Made by a program: the position numbers and the translations under genes
The notes under the pieces: generated by a model
What the model was told of the DNA's origin: nothing
The model's input: the letters and a program-made list of their open reading frames with translations, nothing else
Databases searched by the model: none
Assembly (NCBI GenBank): GCA_948602995.1
Contig: CAPEBR010000008.1
Span: 78,629-142,628 of the forward strand
Length of the DNA: 64,000 nucleotides
From: an uncultured Dorea sp.
GTDB taxonomy: Bacteria; Bacillota; Clostridia; Lachnospirales; Lachnospiraceae
Reading direction: 5' to 3'
Shown here: positions 42,029-51,350 of the stretch, piece by piece
How the letters are laid out: each line of letters begins with the position of its first letter
Position numbering within the stretch: position 1 is the first letter of the stretch

Positions 42029-43423
42029 GTGCAAAAAAGTTGGATTGGGATGCATCTGCGCTACGGCATGTCTGTTCTTACTGTATTATTTATCATTACC
42101 GGACTAACAGCGGCATTAAAGGGTTATAATACAGACAGGATGTCTAAATTGGGCAGATGGGAAGCGGATTTTTCCAAAGAGAAGAAGGCAGGGAATGAGA
42201 CGCCGGAAAAGAAAGAGCCGGAGAAATCAGAAAAAGAGAATCAGGAAACAGCAAAAAAAGAGCAGAAGACAAAAAAAGTACAGAAGAATTCAAAGATCCG
42301 GGTGCTGCTTAAGACAGACGGCTATCAGGGCACGACGCATCCATCTGTGTCGCTTAGCTCGGCTTCAGGGCTTGTGGTATCTTATGGGAAGAAAAAGAAA
42401 GAATGGGCGAAGGATAGTCCGCTTGTGATTGAACCGGATGACAGACGCTTTAAGAAGGGAAAGCTTCAGATCCGGGCGAAGAAAGGAAGAATTACAGTGG
42501 ATAGCCTGAACCGGGGTTATGGTACTCCATCCTATGAAGGTGTGATTGAGCTTCGCACAACGGCTGAAGGGATTGTAATGATCAATGAGCTTCCTGTGGA
42601 AAAGTATCTGTGCGGGGTAGTGCCAAGTGAGATGCCGGATTCCTATGAGCCGGAGGCTCTGAAGGCACAGGCAGTCTGTGCCAGGAGTTATGCATACCGG
42701 CAGATGGAACAGTATGGGTATCCGGAATACAAGGTACATGTAGATGACAGCACTGCTTATCAGGTATATGGAAACTCGGCTCCTGCGGACAGTACGAAAA
42801 AGGCTGTGAAGGAGACCGAAGGGGAGGCTGTCCGATATCAGGGAAAGATTGTAACTACCTTTTACTATTCAACCTCCTGTGGAAAGACAACGGATGTGGA
42901 ATGCTGGGGAACAAAGCCCGGCGGGGCCAACGGTTATCTGAAGTCTGTGGAGGTGAGGGGAGAAGAGGGAGATTACGAAAGAGAGCTTCCCTGGTACAGA
43001 TGGAAGGCGAGAGTACCGGTTCAGACGATGTCAGATCTGATTGGGCTGAACACAGGGAAGGATGTGGGGACACTGAAGTCTTTGGAGATTACAGAGACCG
43101 GACCCGGCGGGATTGCGCTCAAGATAAAGGCCGGCGGGGATAAAGGAACTGTTACAGTTAAGACAGAGAACAAGATCCGCAGAGCTTTGGGAGGAGCCGG
43201 ATATGTAATAAAGAGGCAGGATGGTGTAGAGGTGGACAGCAGTGAGCTGCTTCCCAGTGCATTCATTACGATTAAGAAGTCAGGGGATGCCTTTGTTATA
43301 AAAGGAGGAGGCTTCGGCCATGGAATCGGCATGAGCCAGAATGGGGCAAATGAGATGGCAAAATGTGGGAAGGACTACAGAGAAATACTGACACTGTTTT
43401 ACCAGGGAGTGACGGTAGAGTAA
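42029..43423 (+). CDS. SpoIID/LytB-domain protein
   Basis: 464 residues; GTG start with aggag about nine bases ahead. A single N-terminal membrane anchor (about 10-28) is followed by a lysine/glutamate-rich linker to about 85, then the SpoIID/LytB domain. Marks: ELPVEKYLCGVVPSEMPDSY, ALKAQAVCARSYAYRQM, STSCGKTTDVECWG and the C-terminal GFGHGIGMSQNGANEMA. SpoIID is a lytic transglycosylase acting on denuded glycan during engulfment; the second-motif glutamate E (PSEMP) is the usual catalytic one. Related LytB-type proteins work in vegetative wall turnover, and location alone does not decide which. Confidence 0.88.
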   Translation: MQKSWIGMHLRYGMSVLTVLFIITGLTAALKGYNTDRMSKLGRWEADFSKEKKAGNETPEKKEPEKSEKENQETAKKEQKTKKVQKNSKIRVLLKTDGYQGTTHPSVSLSSASGLVVSYGKKKKEWAKDSPLVIEPDDRRFKKGKLQIRAKKGRITVDSLNRGYGTPSYEGVIELRTTAEGIVMINELPVEKYLCGVVPSEMPDSYEPEALKAQAVCARSYAYRQMEQYGYPEYKVHVDDSTAYQVYGNSAPADSTKKAVKETEGEAVRYQGKIVTTFYYSTSCGKTTDVECWGTKPGGANGYLKSVEVRGEEGDYERELPWYRWKARVPVQTMSDLIGLNTGKDVGTLKSLEITETGPGGIALKIKAGGDKGTVTVKTENKIRRALGGAGYVIKRQDGVEVDSSELLPSAFITIKKSGDAFVIKGGGFGHGIGMSQNGANEMAKCGKDYREILTLFYQGVTVE

Positions 43424-43481
43424 CTGATTCGGTTTCTTAGTCCGTGAATCATAATACAGAGCAGTTGCAGCGGGTGACGAT

Positions 43482-44345
43482 ATGGAACGAATTTCGAAAA
43501 TATACAAAAAAATACAGAAGATCGGAGAAGCAATTGCCGGGAATCATGTGGGGGCATATGCGGCACAGACCGCATATTTTTTCATGATCTGCATGATACC
43601 GATTATCCTGCTTCTGTTAACTCTTGTCCAGTATACGCCAGTTACGAAGGCAGATGTGATGACAGCGGTGATCCAGGTGTTTCCGTCATCGGTTGATTCC
43701 ATGATGACCTCAATCGTAAACCAGGTGTATAACCAGTCAACGGGCATTATCCCGGTTACGGTTCTTGTGGCGCTCTGGTCTGCAGGTAAGGGTGTTCTGG
43801 CAATGAGTACAGGACTAAACTGCGTCTATCAGTGCCGGGAGACACGTAATTATGTTCTTTTAAGGCTCCGTGCTACATTGTATACCGTGATGTTTATCCT
43901 GGTGATTATCCTTCTTTTGGTGCTGTCTGTATTCGGAAACAGCCTGAACCTGTTCATTGGAGAGCATGTGCCGATTCTGGCGAAGGCTGCGGATCAGCTT
44001 ATTCAGGCACGGGTATTTATTGCGCCGGTTACGCTTATTCTCTTCTGCCTTCTGACTTATGAATTTCTGCCAAACAGGAGGGACAGATGGATGAAGCATC
44101 TTCCGGGAGCAGTGTTTGCCGCGATCGGCTGGATGGTAGTTTCCTGGGTGTTTTCTGTGTATGTAGATATTTTTGAAGGATTTTCCAGCATGTATGGAAG
44201 CCTTACGACCATTGTGCTGATCATGCTGTGGCTGTATTTCTGCATGTACAGTATACTCATAGGCGGTGTCATCAACGTAATGTTCTATGACAAAATATTT
44301 AAAAATACAAAAGCTGCTATTCACGGCCCGGGAGGCCGCTCATAG
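43482..44345 (+). CDS. YihY/BrkB family inner-membrane protein
   Basis: 287 residues with six hydrophobic segments; marks are GAYAAQTAYFFMICMIPIIL, LVALWSAGKGVLAMSTGLN, HLPGAVFAAIGWMVVSWVFSVYV and YGSLTTIVLIMLWLYFCMYSILIGG. Once annotated as ribonuclease BN, the family is now regarded as membrane proteins of unclear, possibly lipid-transport, function. The final residues HGPGGRS and the stop lie inside a palindromic repeat (44316-44349), so the natural end was probably different. Confidence 0.85.
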   Translation: MERISKIYKKIQKIGEAIAGNHVGAYAAQTAYFFMICMIPIILLLLTLVQYTPVTKADVMTAVIQVFPSSVDSMMTSIVNQVYNQSTGIIPVTVLVALWSAGKGVLAMSTGLNCVYQCRETRNYVLLRLRATLYTVMFILVIILLLVLSVFGNSLNLFIGEHVPILAKAADQLIQARVFIAPVTLILFCLLTYEFLPNRRDRWMKHLPGAVFAAIGWMVVSWVFSVYVDIFEGFSSMYGSLTTIVLIMLWLYFCMYSILIGGVINVMFYDKIFKNTKAAIHGPGGRS

Positions 44346-44349
44346 TAAC
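44316..44349. repeat. CTATTCACGGCC palindrome at the BrkB-type gene end
   Basis: ctattcacggcccg and ggaggccgctcatag pair, followed by taac. It corresponds to the left part of the element at 15893-16038. Confidence 0.65.
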
Positions 44350-44371
44350 GCAAACAAACACTAATTGGTAC

Positions 44372-44399
44372 TTGACAACTGATTCTGTTGTGTTACAAT
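44372..44399 (+). promoter_or_regulatory. Promoter of the pheST T-box transcript
   Basis: TTGACA (44372-44377), 16 bases, TACAAT (44394-44399). Confidence 0.7.
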
Positions 44400-44405
44400 A
44401 GTTAA

Positions 44406-44677
44406 GAATAAAAAACAAAGGCAATGACCGCGTAAGTAGAGAACCATTTTCCATCAGAGAGAGGGAATCCCCGGCTGAAAGTTTCCTCGGGTTCAGATGG
44501 CAATCGAATTTCCCGCGCCAGCTGCATTTCTGAAATTCTTTACAAGAGGCAGAGTAGGAGATGACGTACATGCACGTTACGCAGTAATGAGTGCCTGCAT
44601 TTTTCCAGATGATCATGCAGGAATCAGGGTGGTATCACGGGTTATTCCCGTCCCTTTTGCCAGGGACGGGTTTTTTT
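44406..44677 (+). promoter_or_regulatory. T-box riboswitch (tRNA-Phe) controlling pheST
   Basis: All standard parts are present. Stem I starts near agtagagaacc and its outer arms pair ccatc with gatgg. The distal part has agagagaggga. The T-box sequence agggtggtatcacgg is at 44626-44640. The intrinsic terminator is cccgtccc/gggacggg with a run of seven T (44647-44677). A TTC triplet at 44510-44512, facing the agtagagaa side of stem I, is the best specifier candidate, in line with tRNA-Phe. When uncharged tRNA-Phe binds, the antiterminator forms and pheST is transcribed. Confidence 0.93.
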
Positions 44678-44758
44678 GTGATATAGGAAACTTTATGTCC
44701 TATATTACAAAAGCCCTCTGTTAGAAAACTTATTTGTTTATAGGAAAGGAGCACAGCA

Positions 44759-45778
44759 ATGAATGAAAAACTTCAGCTTATTAAAGACGAAGCACTAAAA
44801 GCAATCCAGGCAGCTGATATGCCTGACAAATTAAATGATGTACGTGTAAAGTTCCTTGGAAAAAAGGGAGAGCTCACAGCAGTTTTAAAAGGAATGAAGG
44901 ATGTAGCGCCCGAGGAGCGTCCGAAGGTGGGGCAGCTTGTCAATGAAACAAGAGCATCTATTGAATCCATTCTGGAGGAGACAAAGCAGAAGATGGAACG
45001 CGCGATCCGGGAGGAACGCCTCAGGCAGGAGGTGATAGACGTAACACTTCCGTCGAAAAAAAACATGGTCGGACACCGTCATCCGAACACCATTGCCCTG
45101 GAAGAGGTGGAACGGATCTTCGTGGGTATGGGCTATGAGGTAGTAGAAGGACCAGAGGTGGAATACGATCTGTATAACTTCGAAAAGCTGAATATTCCGG
45201 CCGACCATCCTGCAAAGGATGAGCAGGATACCTTTTATATAAATAAGGATATTGTGCTGCGGACCCAGACGTCACCGGTGCAGGCACGCGTGATGGAGCA
45301 GGGAAAGCTCCCAATCCGTATGATTGCACCTGGAAGAGTCTTCCGCTCCGACGAGGTGGATGCCACACACTCCCCGTCCTTCCATCAGATCGAGGGACTG
45401 GTAATTGACAAGAACATATCCTTCGCAGACCTGAAGGGAACACTGGAGGTATTTGCCAAAGAATTATTTGGCCCGGATACAAAGACTAAATTCCGCCCAC
45501 ACCACTTCCCATTTACAGAGCCAAGTGCAGAGGTAGATGTATCCTGCTTCAAGTGCAAAGGCAAGGGCTGCCGGTTCTGCAAAGGCTCTGGATGGATTGA
45601 AATTCTGGGCTGCGGCATGGTTCACCCCCACGTACTGGAAATGTGCGGAATCAATCCAGAAGAATACAGCGGTTTTGCATTCGGAGTAGGCTTAGAACGT
45701 ATCGCATTATTAAAATACGAGATTGACGATATGAGGCTTCTGTACGAAAACGATATACGTTTCTTAAAACAATTTTAA
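44759..45778 (+). CDS. pheS: Phenylalanyl-tRNA synthetase alpha subunit
   Basis: 339 residues; catalytic subunit charging tRNA-Phe. N-terminal coiled coil (about 1-90), then class II motifs: HPNTIALEEVERIFVGMGYE, RTQTSPVQARVM, RVFRSDEVDATHSPSFHQIEG (motif 2) and FGVGLERIALLKY (motif 3). The CFKCKGKGCRFCKGSGW zinc-like insertion is typical of Firmicute PheS. gaaaggagc precedes the ATG. Confidence 0.96.
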   Translation: MNEKLQLIKDEALKAIQAADMPDKLNDVRVKFLGKKGELTAVLKGMKDVAPEERPKVGQLVNETRASIESILEETKQKMERAIREERLRQEVIDVTLPSKKNMVGHRHPNTIALEEVERIFVGMGYEVVEGPEVEYDLYNFEKLNIPADHPAKDEQDTFYINKDIVLRTQTSPVQARVMEQGKLPIRMIAPGRVFRSDEVDATHSPSFHQIEGLVIDKNISFADLKGTLEVFAKELFGPDTKTKFRPHHFPFTEPSAEVDVSCFKCKGKGCRFCKGSGWIEILGCGMVHPHVLEMCGINPEEYSGFAFGVGLERIALLKYEIDDMRLLYENDIRFLKQF

Positions 45779-45812
45779 AAATCCCCAAAAAGGGACAGGT
45801 CATTTTTAATCT

Positions 45813-45844
45813 GGGACGGGGCATTTTGAAAAATGCCCCGTCCC
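45813..45844. repeat. GGGACGGGGC palindrome between pheS and pheT
   Basis: gggacggggcatttt pairs with aaaatgccccgtccc over 15 bp with a two-base centre. It is inserted inside the pheST operon, about 20 bases before the pheT start, and a further half copy (agggacaggtcattttt) precedes it. The operon still reads through, or the hairpin may lower pheT expression. Confidence 0.8.
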
Positions 45845-45864
45845 CCAAAAGAAAGGAGAAGAAG

Positions 45865-48285
45865 ATGAATACTTCATTATCATGGATAAAGGCATATGTT
45901 CCGGGGCTTGATGTGACTGCGCAGGAATATGCTGATGCGATGACATTATCAGGGACAAAGGTTGAGGGATATGAGAGACTGGACGCGGATCTGGACAAGA
46001 TTGTCGTGGGACAGATTGAGAGGATTGAGAAGCATCCGGATGCGGATAAGCTGATTGTATGCCAGGTGAATGTAGGGACAGAGACGGTTCAGATTGTAAC
46101 AGGCGCCCCGAATGTGAAGGAGGGCGATAAGGTTCCGGTTGTTCTGGATGGCGGACGTGTAGCAGGAGGCCACGAGGCGGGAAGCCGTGTTGCAGGCGGC
46201 GTGAAGATTAAGAAGGGAAAGCTACGCGGAGTGGAAAGCTTTGGCATGATGTGTTCCATTGAGGAACTTGGCTCGAACCGGGATATGTATCCGGAGTCGC
46301 CGGAGTATGGGATCTATATTTTTGATGAGGACGCAGTAGTGGGTTCGAGTGCAGTCGCAGCACTGGGGCTTGATGATGTCGTATTCGAATATGAGATTAC
46401 ATCGAACAGGGTGGACTGCTTTAGTGTGACCGGGATTGCGAGGGAGGCGGCAGCAACCTTCCGCAAGGAGTTCCATCCGCCGGTGGTATCCGCAACGGGA
46501 AATGATGAGGATGTGAATGATTATATTAAGGTTACGGTGAAGGATACAGAGCTCTGCCCGAGATACTGTGCAAGAGTGGTTAAGAATATTAAGATTGGGC
46601 CTTCCCCGAAGTGGATGCAGAGACGCCTTGCATCTGTGGGAATCCGCCCGATCAATAATCTGGTTGATATCACGAACTACGTAATGGAGGAATACGGACA
46701 GCCCATGCATGCATATGATCTGGATACGATTGCCGGGAGAGAGATTATTGTCCGCAGGGCCGGAGAGGATGAAACCTTTGTTACTCTTGACGGCCAGGAG
46801 CGTCAGATGGATGACTCAGTGCTGATGATCTGTGACGGTGAGAAATCTGTGGGAATCGCAGGAATCATGGGCGGTGAGAATTCCATGATCACGGATGATG
46901 TCCATACGATGCTGTTTGAGGCAGCCTGCTTTGACGGAACGAATATCCGTAAATCCAGCAAAAAGGTGGGGCTTCGGACAGATGCTTCGGGAAAATTCGA
47001 AAAAGGCCTGGATCCCAATAATGCAGAAGCAGCCATAAACCGGGCATGCCAGCTTGTTGAGGAGATGGGCGCCGGCGAGGTAGTCGGCGGTATGGCTGAC
47101 GTGTACGGAAAGAAAAAGGAGCCTGTGAGAGTACCATTTGATGCGGATGAGATCAATGCGCTTCTTGGAACAGATATTCCGAAGGAAGAGATGCTCTCTT
47201 ATTTTAAAATGCTGGATCTTGACTATGATGAGGCGGCAGATGAGGTGATTGCCCCCACTTTTCGTCATGATCTGTTCCGTCTGGCTGATCTTGCGGAGGA
47301 AGTGGCGAGATTCTATGGATATGATAACATTCCGACTACGCTTCCGAAGGGCGAAGCAACTACAGGCAAGCTGTCCTTTAAGCTCAGGATTGAGGAAATT
47401 GCAAGGGACATTGCAGAATTCTGCGGCTTCAGCCAGGGCATGACCTATTCCTTCGAGAGCCCGAAGGTATTTGATAAGCTGATGCTTGCAGAGGATTCCC
47501 CGCTTCGGCGTGCAGTGGAGATCATGAATCCTCTAGGAGAGGATTACAGTATCATGCGTACCACCTCTTTGAATGGAATGTTGACTTCTCTTGCAACAAA
47601 CTATAACAGAAGAAATAAGAATGTAAGGCTGTATGAGCTTGGAAATATCTATCTTCCGGGGGAGCTTCCCCTTACAGAGCTTCCTGAAGAAAGAATGCAG
47701 TTTACACTTGGTATGTATGGAGGGGGAGACTTCTATAGCATGAAAGGTGTGATTGAGGAGTTCTTTGAGAAAGTGGGGCTTCATAAGAAGGAGGTTTATG
47801 ATCCCACATCTGAAAAGGCTTACCTCCACCCGGGACGCCAGGCAAATATTGTCTATGACGGAGCAGTTGTTGGTTATCTTGGCGAACTTCACCCGGATGT
47901 GGCGGACACCTACGGTATAGGTGAGCGGACCTATGTGGCAGTCATTGATATGCCGGAAATTGTCCTGCGTGCTTCATTTGACAGAAAATACACGGGCATT
48001 GCAAAATACCCTGCGGTTACGAGGGATATCAGTATGGTAATGCCAAAGGAGATTCTTGCGGGTCAGATCGAAGAGGTAATTGAGAAAAATGGAGGCGCAC
48101 ATCTGGAAAGCTACCGGCTGTTTGATCTATATGAGGGAGCACAGATCAGGCAGGGGTATAAGTCAGTGGCATATTCCATTGTATTCCGTGCAAAGGATAA
48201 GACACTGGAGGATGCAGAAGTTACAAAAGCAATGGAAAAGATTCTGAAGGCTCTTGAGGCAATGGGAATTGAGCTTCGGAAATAA
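45865..48285 (+). CDS. pheT: Phenylalanyl-tRNA synthetase beta subunit
   Basis: 806 residues from the ATG at 45865, which has gaaaggag ahead; an in-frame ATG at 45826 lies inside the palindrome and is rejected. Domain order is normal: N-terminal and tRNA-binding EMAP-like domain (VGQIERIEKHPDADKLIVCQ), B3/4 editing domain (EITSNRVDCFSVTGIAREAA), B5 (about 405-475), class-II-like core (MNPLGEDYSIMRTTSLNGML) and the C-terminal anticodon-binding FDX domain (AKYPAVTRDISMVM). It pairs with PheS as alpha2beta2. Confidence 0.96.
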   Translation: MNTSLSWIKAYVPGLDVTAQEYADAMTLSGTKVEGYERLDADLDKIVVGQIERIEKHPDADKLIVCQVNVGTETVQIVTGAPNVKEGDKVPVVLDGGRVAGGHEAGSRVAGGVKIKKGKLRGVESFGMMCSIEELGSNRDMYPESPEYGIYIFDEDAVVGSSAVAALGLDDVVFEYEITSNRVDCFSVTGIAREAAATFRKEFHPPVVSATGNDEDVNDYIKVTVKDTELCPRYCARVVKNIKIGPSPKWMQRRLASVGIRPINNLVDITNYVMEEYGQPMHAYDLDTIAGREIIVRRAGEDETFVTLDGQERQMDDSVLMICDGEKSVGIAGIMGGENSMITDDVHTMLFEAACFDGTNIRKSSKKVGLRTDASGKFEKGLDPNNAEAAINRACQLVEEMGAGEVVGGMADVYGKKKEPVRVPFDADEINALLGTDIPKEEMLSYFKMLDLDYDEAADEVIAPTFRHDLFRLADLAEEVARFYGYDNIPTTLPKGEATTGKLSFKLRIEEIARDIAEFCGFSQGMTYSFESPKVFDKLMLAEDSPLRRAVEIMNPLGEDYSIMRTTSLNGMLTSLATNYNRRNKNVRLYELGNIYLPGELPLTELPEERMQFTLGMYGGGDFYSMKGVIEEFFEKVGLHKKEVYDPTSEKAYLHPGRQANIVYDGAVVGYLGELHPDVADTYGIGERTYVAVIDMPEIVLRASFDRKYTGIAKYPAVTRDISMVMPKEILAGQIEEVIEKNGGAHLESYRLFDLYEGAQIRQGYKSVAYSIVFRAKDKTLEDAEVTKAMEKILKALEAMGIELRK

Positions 48286-48300
48286 AGGATGGTAGATAGC

Positions 48301-49278
48301 ATGAAGAAAAAACAGACAGTCGGGCTGGTTATTGCGGTAGTATTGTTTATTGTTACAGGTGCTGCCAGTGTTCTGACAAATACAGTCTCAAAAAATATAC
48401 TGTCAAAGGAGATCGGGACAAAGCTTGCTGGTGATTTTATGTTCAGTGCCCCAACGGGGCCTTATATTGCAGTTGTGGAAGTGACAGGGACCATACAGGA
48501 GCAGACGGCTTCAGGAGCCTTTGACATGGCAGAGGGCTATCAGCATACGACAACCCTGGAATATATTGATAAGCTAATGAATGATGGAAACAATCAGGGC
48601 GTCATTCTTTATGTAGATTCCCCGGGAGGTACTGTGTATGAATCCGAGGAGCTGTATACGAAGCTTCTTGCCTACAAAGAGCAGACCGGCCGTCCTGTGT
48701 GGGGATATATGGCGCATTATGCGGCTTCCGGCGGCTACATGATCTCCATGGCATGTGACAAGATCTTTGCAAATGCAAATACAACGACAGGCTCCATCGG
48801 GGTGATTATGTCCGGCTTCGATCTGACAGGGCTATACGAAAAGCTGGGAATTAAATATTTCAGCATTACGAGCGGTGAGTTTAAGGACAGCACACAGATG
48901 ACCGATGAGCAGATTGCAATTTATCAGGATCAGGTGGATGAATATTATACGAAATTTGTTAATATCGTAGCCAAAGGAAGAAATATGTCTGAGGAAGCCG
49001 TTAAGGCGCTTGCGGACGGACGTACCTACACGGCATATCAGGCCCTGGAGAAAGGTCTGGTTGATCAGATCCTGTCATATGATGATATGCGCCGCATGAT
49101 GTGCAGCGCGCTGGGGACAGAAACTGTCTATCAGTTAGAATCTCCGTCAGATATATTAAGCTCTTTGTTTGCCCGGATCAGGGATCTGGTGCCGAGAAGC
49201 GAGGCGCAGATTCTGACTGAAGCTGCAGATCAGCTGGAAAGCGGGGTGCCGATGTACTATGCAGAGCAATTGCGGTAA
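48301..49278 (+). CDS. sppA: Signal peptide peptidase SppA
   Basis: 325 residues from the ATG at 48301; a slightly earlier in-frame ATG sits too close to the aaagga site. One N-terminal membrane helix, then a ClpP-like serine/lysine protease facing outside. S143 (AASGGYM) and K195 (SGEFKDS) match the S147/K199 pair of B. subtilis SppA; YVDSPGGTVYESEELY and NTTTGSIGVIM are further signatures. It cleaves leftover signal peptides in the membrane. Confidence 0.92.
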   Translation: MKKKQTVGLVIAVVLFIVTGAASVLTNTVSKNILSKEIGTKLAGDFMFSAPTGPYIAVVEVTGTIQEQTASGAFDMAEGYQHTTTLEYIDKLMNDGNNQGVILYVDSPGGTVYESEELYTKLLAYKEQTGRPVWGYMAHYAASGGYMISMACDKIFANANTTTGSIGVIMSGFDLTGLYEKLGIKYFSITSGEFKDSTQMTDEQIAIYQDQVDEYYTKFVNIVAKGRNMSEEAVKALADGRTYTAYQALEKGLVDQILSYDDMRRMMCSALGTETVYQLESPSDILSSLFARIRDLVPRSEAQILTEAADQLESGVPMYYAEQLR

Positions 49279-50197
49279 AGAAGAAATAACCTATGCAGGG
49301 TTCTGGGCGCGGCTGGCAGCATATGCAATAGACAGCCTGATTGTGTTTTTTGGACTACTGCTGGTAAGAGTGTTTCTGTCAGGGATCCTTTCCCTGGCAG
49401 AGGGGACAGTTCTTGGCGGAAATATATTGTTTCATTATACACTAAAGGATATTGTGCTGTATGGCTTCCAGGTGCTGTATTTTATCCTGTTTCTGTACTG
49501 TACCGGAACTACGCCGGGGAAAAGGCTTCTGAATCTGCGTGTGATTAGTGCAGACGGGGAAAAACTTTTGCTAATGGATGTGGTGTACCGGGAAACTGTC
49601 GGAAGATTTTTGTGCGGGCTGACCATGGGCATCGGCTATATTTTTGCCGGCGTGGATGGACAGAAGAGAGGACTTCATGACATGCTGTGTGACACCCGTG
49701 TGATTTACGCAAAACGTGTGAAGGTGTACCCGGTGTTCCGGGGCTCGCCCCAGACTCCGCCCTACGTGCCCTGTCAGGTGACCCCGGCGCCGGATACAAA
49801 GAATCCGCAGCCTGAAGCGCAGATGCCATACCAGATGCCGCCCATGCCGGGTACGGAGAATCCACAGCCTGGGCAGAAGCCGCCAGGCGCAGAGGCTTTG
49901 CAATCCAGAGCGGAAACGCCGTATCAGACGCCGCCCATGCCGGGTATGGAGAATCCGCAGTCTGCGCAGGCTCTTCCAGGTGCGGAGGCTCTGCAGCCCG
50001 GGGAGCAGATGCCGTATCAGACACCGCAGATCCGGGATCCTCAGTCTCTACAGAAGGCGTCAGACCAGACGCCAGGCAGACAGCCGGAACCGGGACTGGG
50101 AGATCTGCGGGCGCATGAGAACATGCCTCCAAGGGAGCCAAGAGGATCTTACAGGATGGTGCGGCCTGAGGAACAGAATAAGGAAAGGGATTCATAG
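49259..50197 (+). CDS. RDD-family membrane protein with proline/glutamine-rich repeat tail
   Basis: 312 residues; start overlaps the end of sppA by 20 bases. The RDD domain (about 8-155) has the start YAGFWARLAAYAIDSLIVFF, then GTTPGKRLLNLRVI and a DMLCDTRV close. RDD proteins can act as sodium/proton exchangers or insert in stress responses; role here unknown. From about 165 to 310 the chain is low complexity, with repeating PYQxPPMPGxENPQ...GAEAL units, clearly a cytoplasmic or surface disordered tail of uneven repeats. Confidence 0.8.
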   Translation: MQSNCGKEEITYAGFWARLAAYAIDSLIVFFGLLLVRVFLSGILSLAEGTVLGGNILFHYTLKDIVLYGFQVLYFILFLYCTGTTPGKRLLNLRVISADGEKLLLMDVVYRETVGRFLCGLTMGIGYIFAGVDGQKRGLHDMLCDTRVIYAKRVKVYPVFRGSPQTPPYVPCQVTPAPDTKNPQPEAQMPYQMPPMPGTENPQPGQKPPGAEALQSRAETPYQTPPMPGMENPQSAQALPGAEALQPGEQMPYQTPQIRDPQSLQKASDQTPGRQPEPGLGDLRAHENMPPREPRGSYRMVRPEEQNKERDS

Positions 50198-50199
50198 TG

Positions 50200-51225
50200 A
50201 TGAAACGACAGGATTTTTATTATGAATTGCCGGAGGAATTAATTGCACAGGATCCGTTAGAGGACCGTCAGAGCTCCAGGCTTCTTGTCCTTGACAGGGA
50301 GTCCGGAGCTGTTTCACACCATATATTCCGGGAGATTACAGAGTATCTTGGCCCGGGGGACTGTCTTGTTATTAATGACACGAAGGTGATTCCGGCAAGG
50401 CTGATCGGCGAAAAAGAAGGGACCGGAGCCAGGATTGAGCTATTGCTTCTTAAGCGCAGAGAAAACAACATATGGGAAACCCTGGTAAAGCCAGGAAAGA
50501 AAGCAAGGCCCGGAGCAAGAATCAGCTTCGGCAAAGGGCTTCTTACAGGGGAGATCCTGGAGATCGCAGAAGAAGGAAACCGGCTGGTCAGATTCACCTA
50601 TGAAGGCATCTTTGAGGAAATCTTAGACCAGCTGGGACAAATGCCGCTGCCTCCATACATTACCCGCCGGCTCCAGGATAAAAACCGCTATCAGACAGTC
50701 TATGCAAAGCATAGCGGATCTGCCGCTGCGCCTACAGCAGGGCTTCATTTTACGGAGGAGCTTCTTAGGGAAATCCAGGAAAAAGGAGTAAACATTGCGA
50801 GGGTAACACTACATGTAGGCCTTGGAACATTCCGTCCTGTAAAGGCGGAAGAGATTACGGATCATCATATGCACTCGGAATTTTACCAGATAGACGAAGA
50901 GGCGGCGCAGAAGATAAACAAGGCAAAAAAGGAAGGGCACAAGGTAATCTGCGTAGGGACAACCAGCTGCAGGACGGTCGAGTCAGCAGCAGACGAGAAC
51001 GGGTATCTGAAAGCGGGCAGCGGTTTTACAGAGATCTTTATCTACCCAGGCTACCAGTTTAAGGTACTGGACAGCCTGATTACAAACTTCCATCTGCCGG
51101 AATCCACGCTGATTATGCTGGTGTCCGCACTGGCAGGAAGAGAGAAAGTACTTGCTGCCTATCAGGAGGCCGTGAGAGAAAGATACCGGTTCTTTTCCTT
51201 CGGGGATGCGATGCTCGTGAAGTAA
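50200..51225 (+). CDS. queA: S-adenosylmethionine:tRNA ribosyltransferase-isomerase
   Basis: Makes epoxyqueuosine on tRNA from preQ1 and SAM. 341 residues, normal. Marks: ELPEELIAQDPLEDRQSSRL, GDCLVINDTKVIPARL, GQMPLPPYITR, YQTVYAKHSGSAAAPTAGLH and LHVGLGTFRPV. The ATG at 50200 is preferred over the GTG at 50197 that overlaps the previous stop codon; aaggaaaggg lies upstream. No tgt follows. Confidence 0.95.
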   Translation: MKRQDFYYELPEELIAQDPLEDRQSSRLLVLDRESGAVSHHIFREITEYLGPGDCLVINDTKVIPARLIGEKEGTGARIELLLLKRRENNIWETLVKPGKKARPGARISFGKGLLTGEILEIAEEGNRLVRFTYEGIFEEILDQLGQMPLPPYITRRLQDKNRYQTVYAKHSGSAAAPTAGLHFTEELLREIQEKGVNIARVTLHVGLGTFRPVKAEEITDHHMHSEFYQIDEEAAQKINKAKKEGHKVICVGTTSCRTVESAADENGYLKAGSGFTEIFIYPGYQFKVLDSLITNFHLPESTLIMLVSALAGREKVLAAYQEAVRERYRFFSFGDAMLVK

Positions 51226-51229
51226 CTAA

Positions 51230-51258
51230 TTGCAAAAATATACCATGTATGCTATACT
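51230..51258 (+). promoter_or_regulatory. Promoter of the small toxin transcript
   Basis: TTGCAA (51230-51235), 17 bases, TATACT (51253-51258). The transcript would start near 51265 with an 85-base leader. In it ccctcttgtttc can pair with gaaagagaaggg, which would hide the ggggg ribosome binding site, and ggaggg/ccctcc stacks inside. Confidence 0.7.
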
Positions 51259-51350
51259 AACGACGTGGAAAACCAGAGAGCCCGGCGGCTTACCCTCTTG
51301 TTTCATCGGAGGGGCCTGCCCTCCAGACGAAAGAGAAGGGGGGAATGCTG

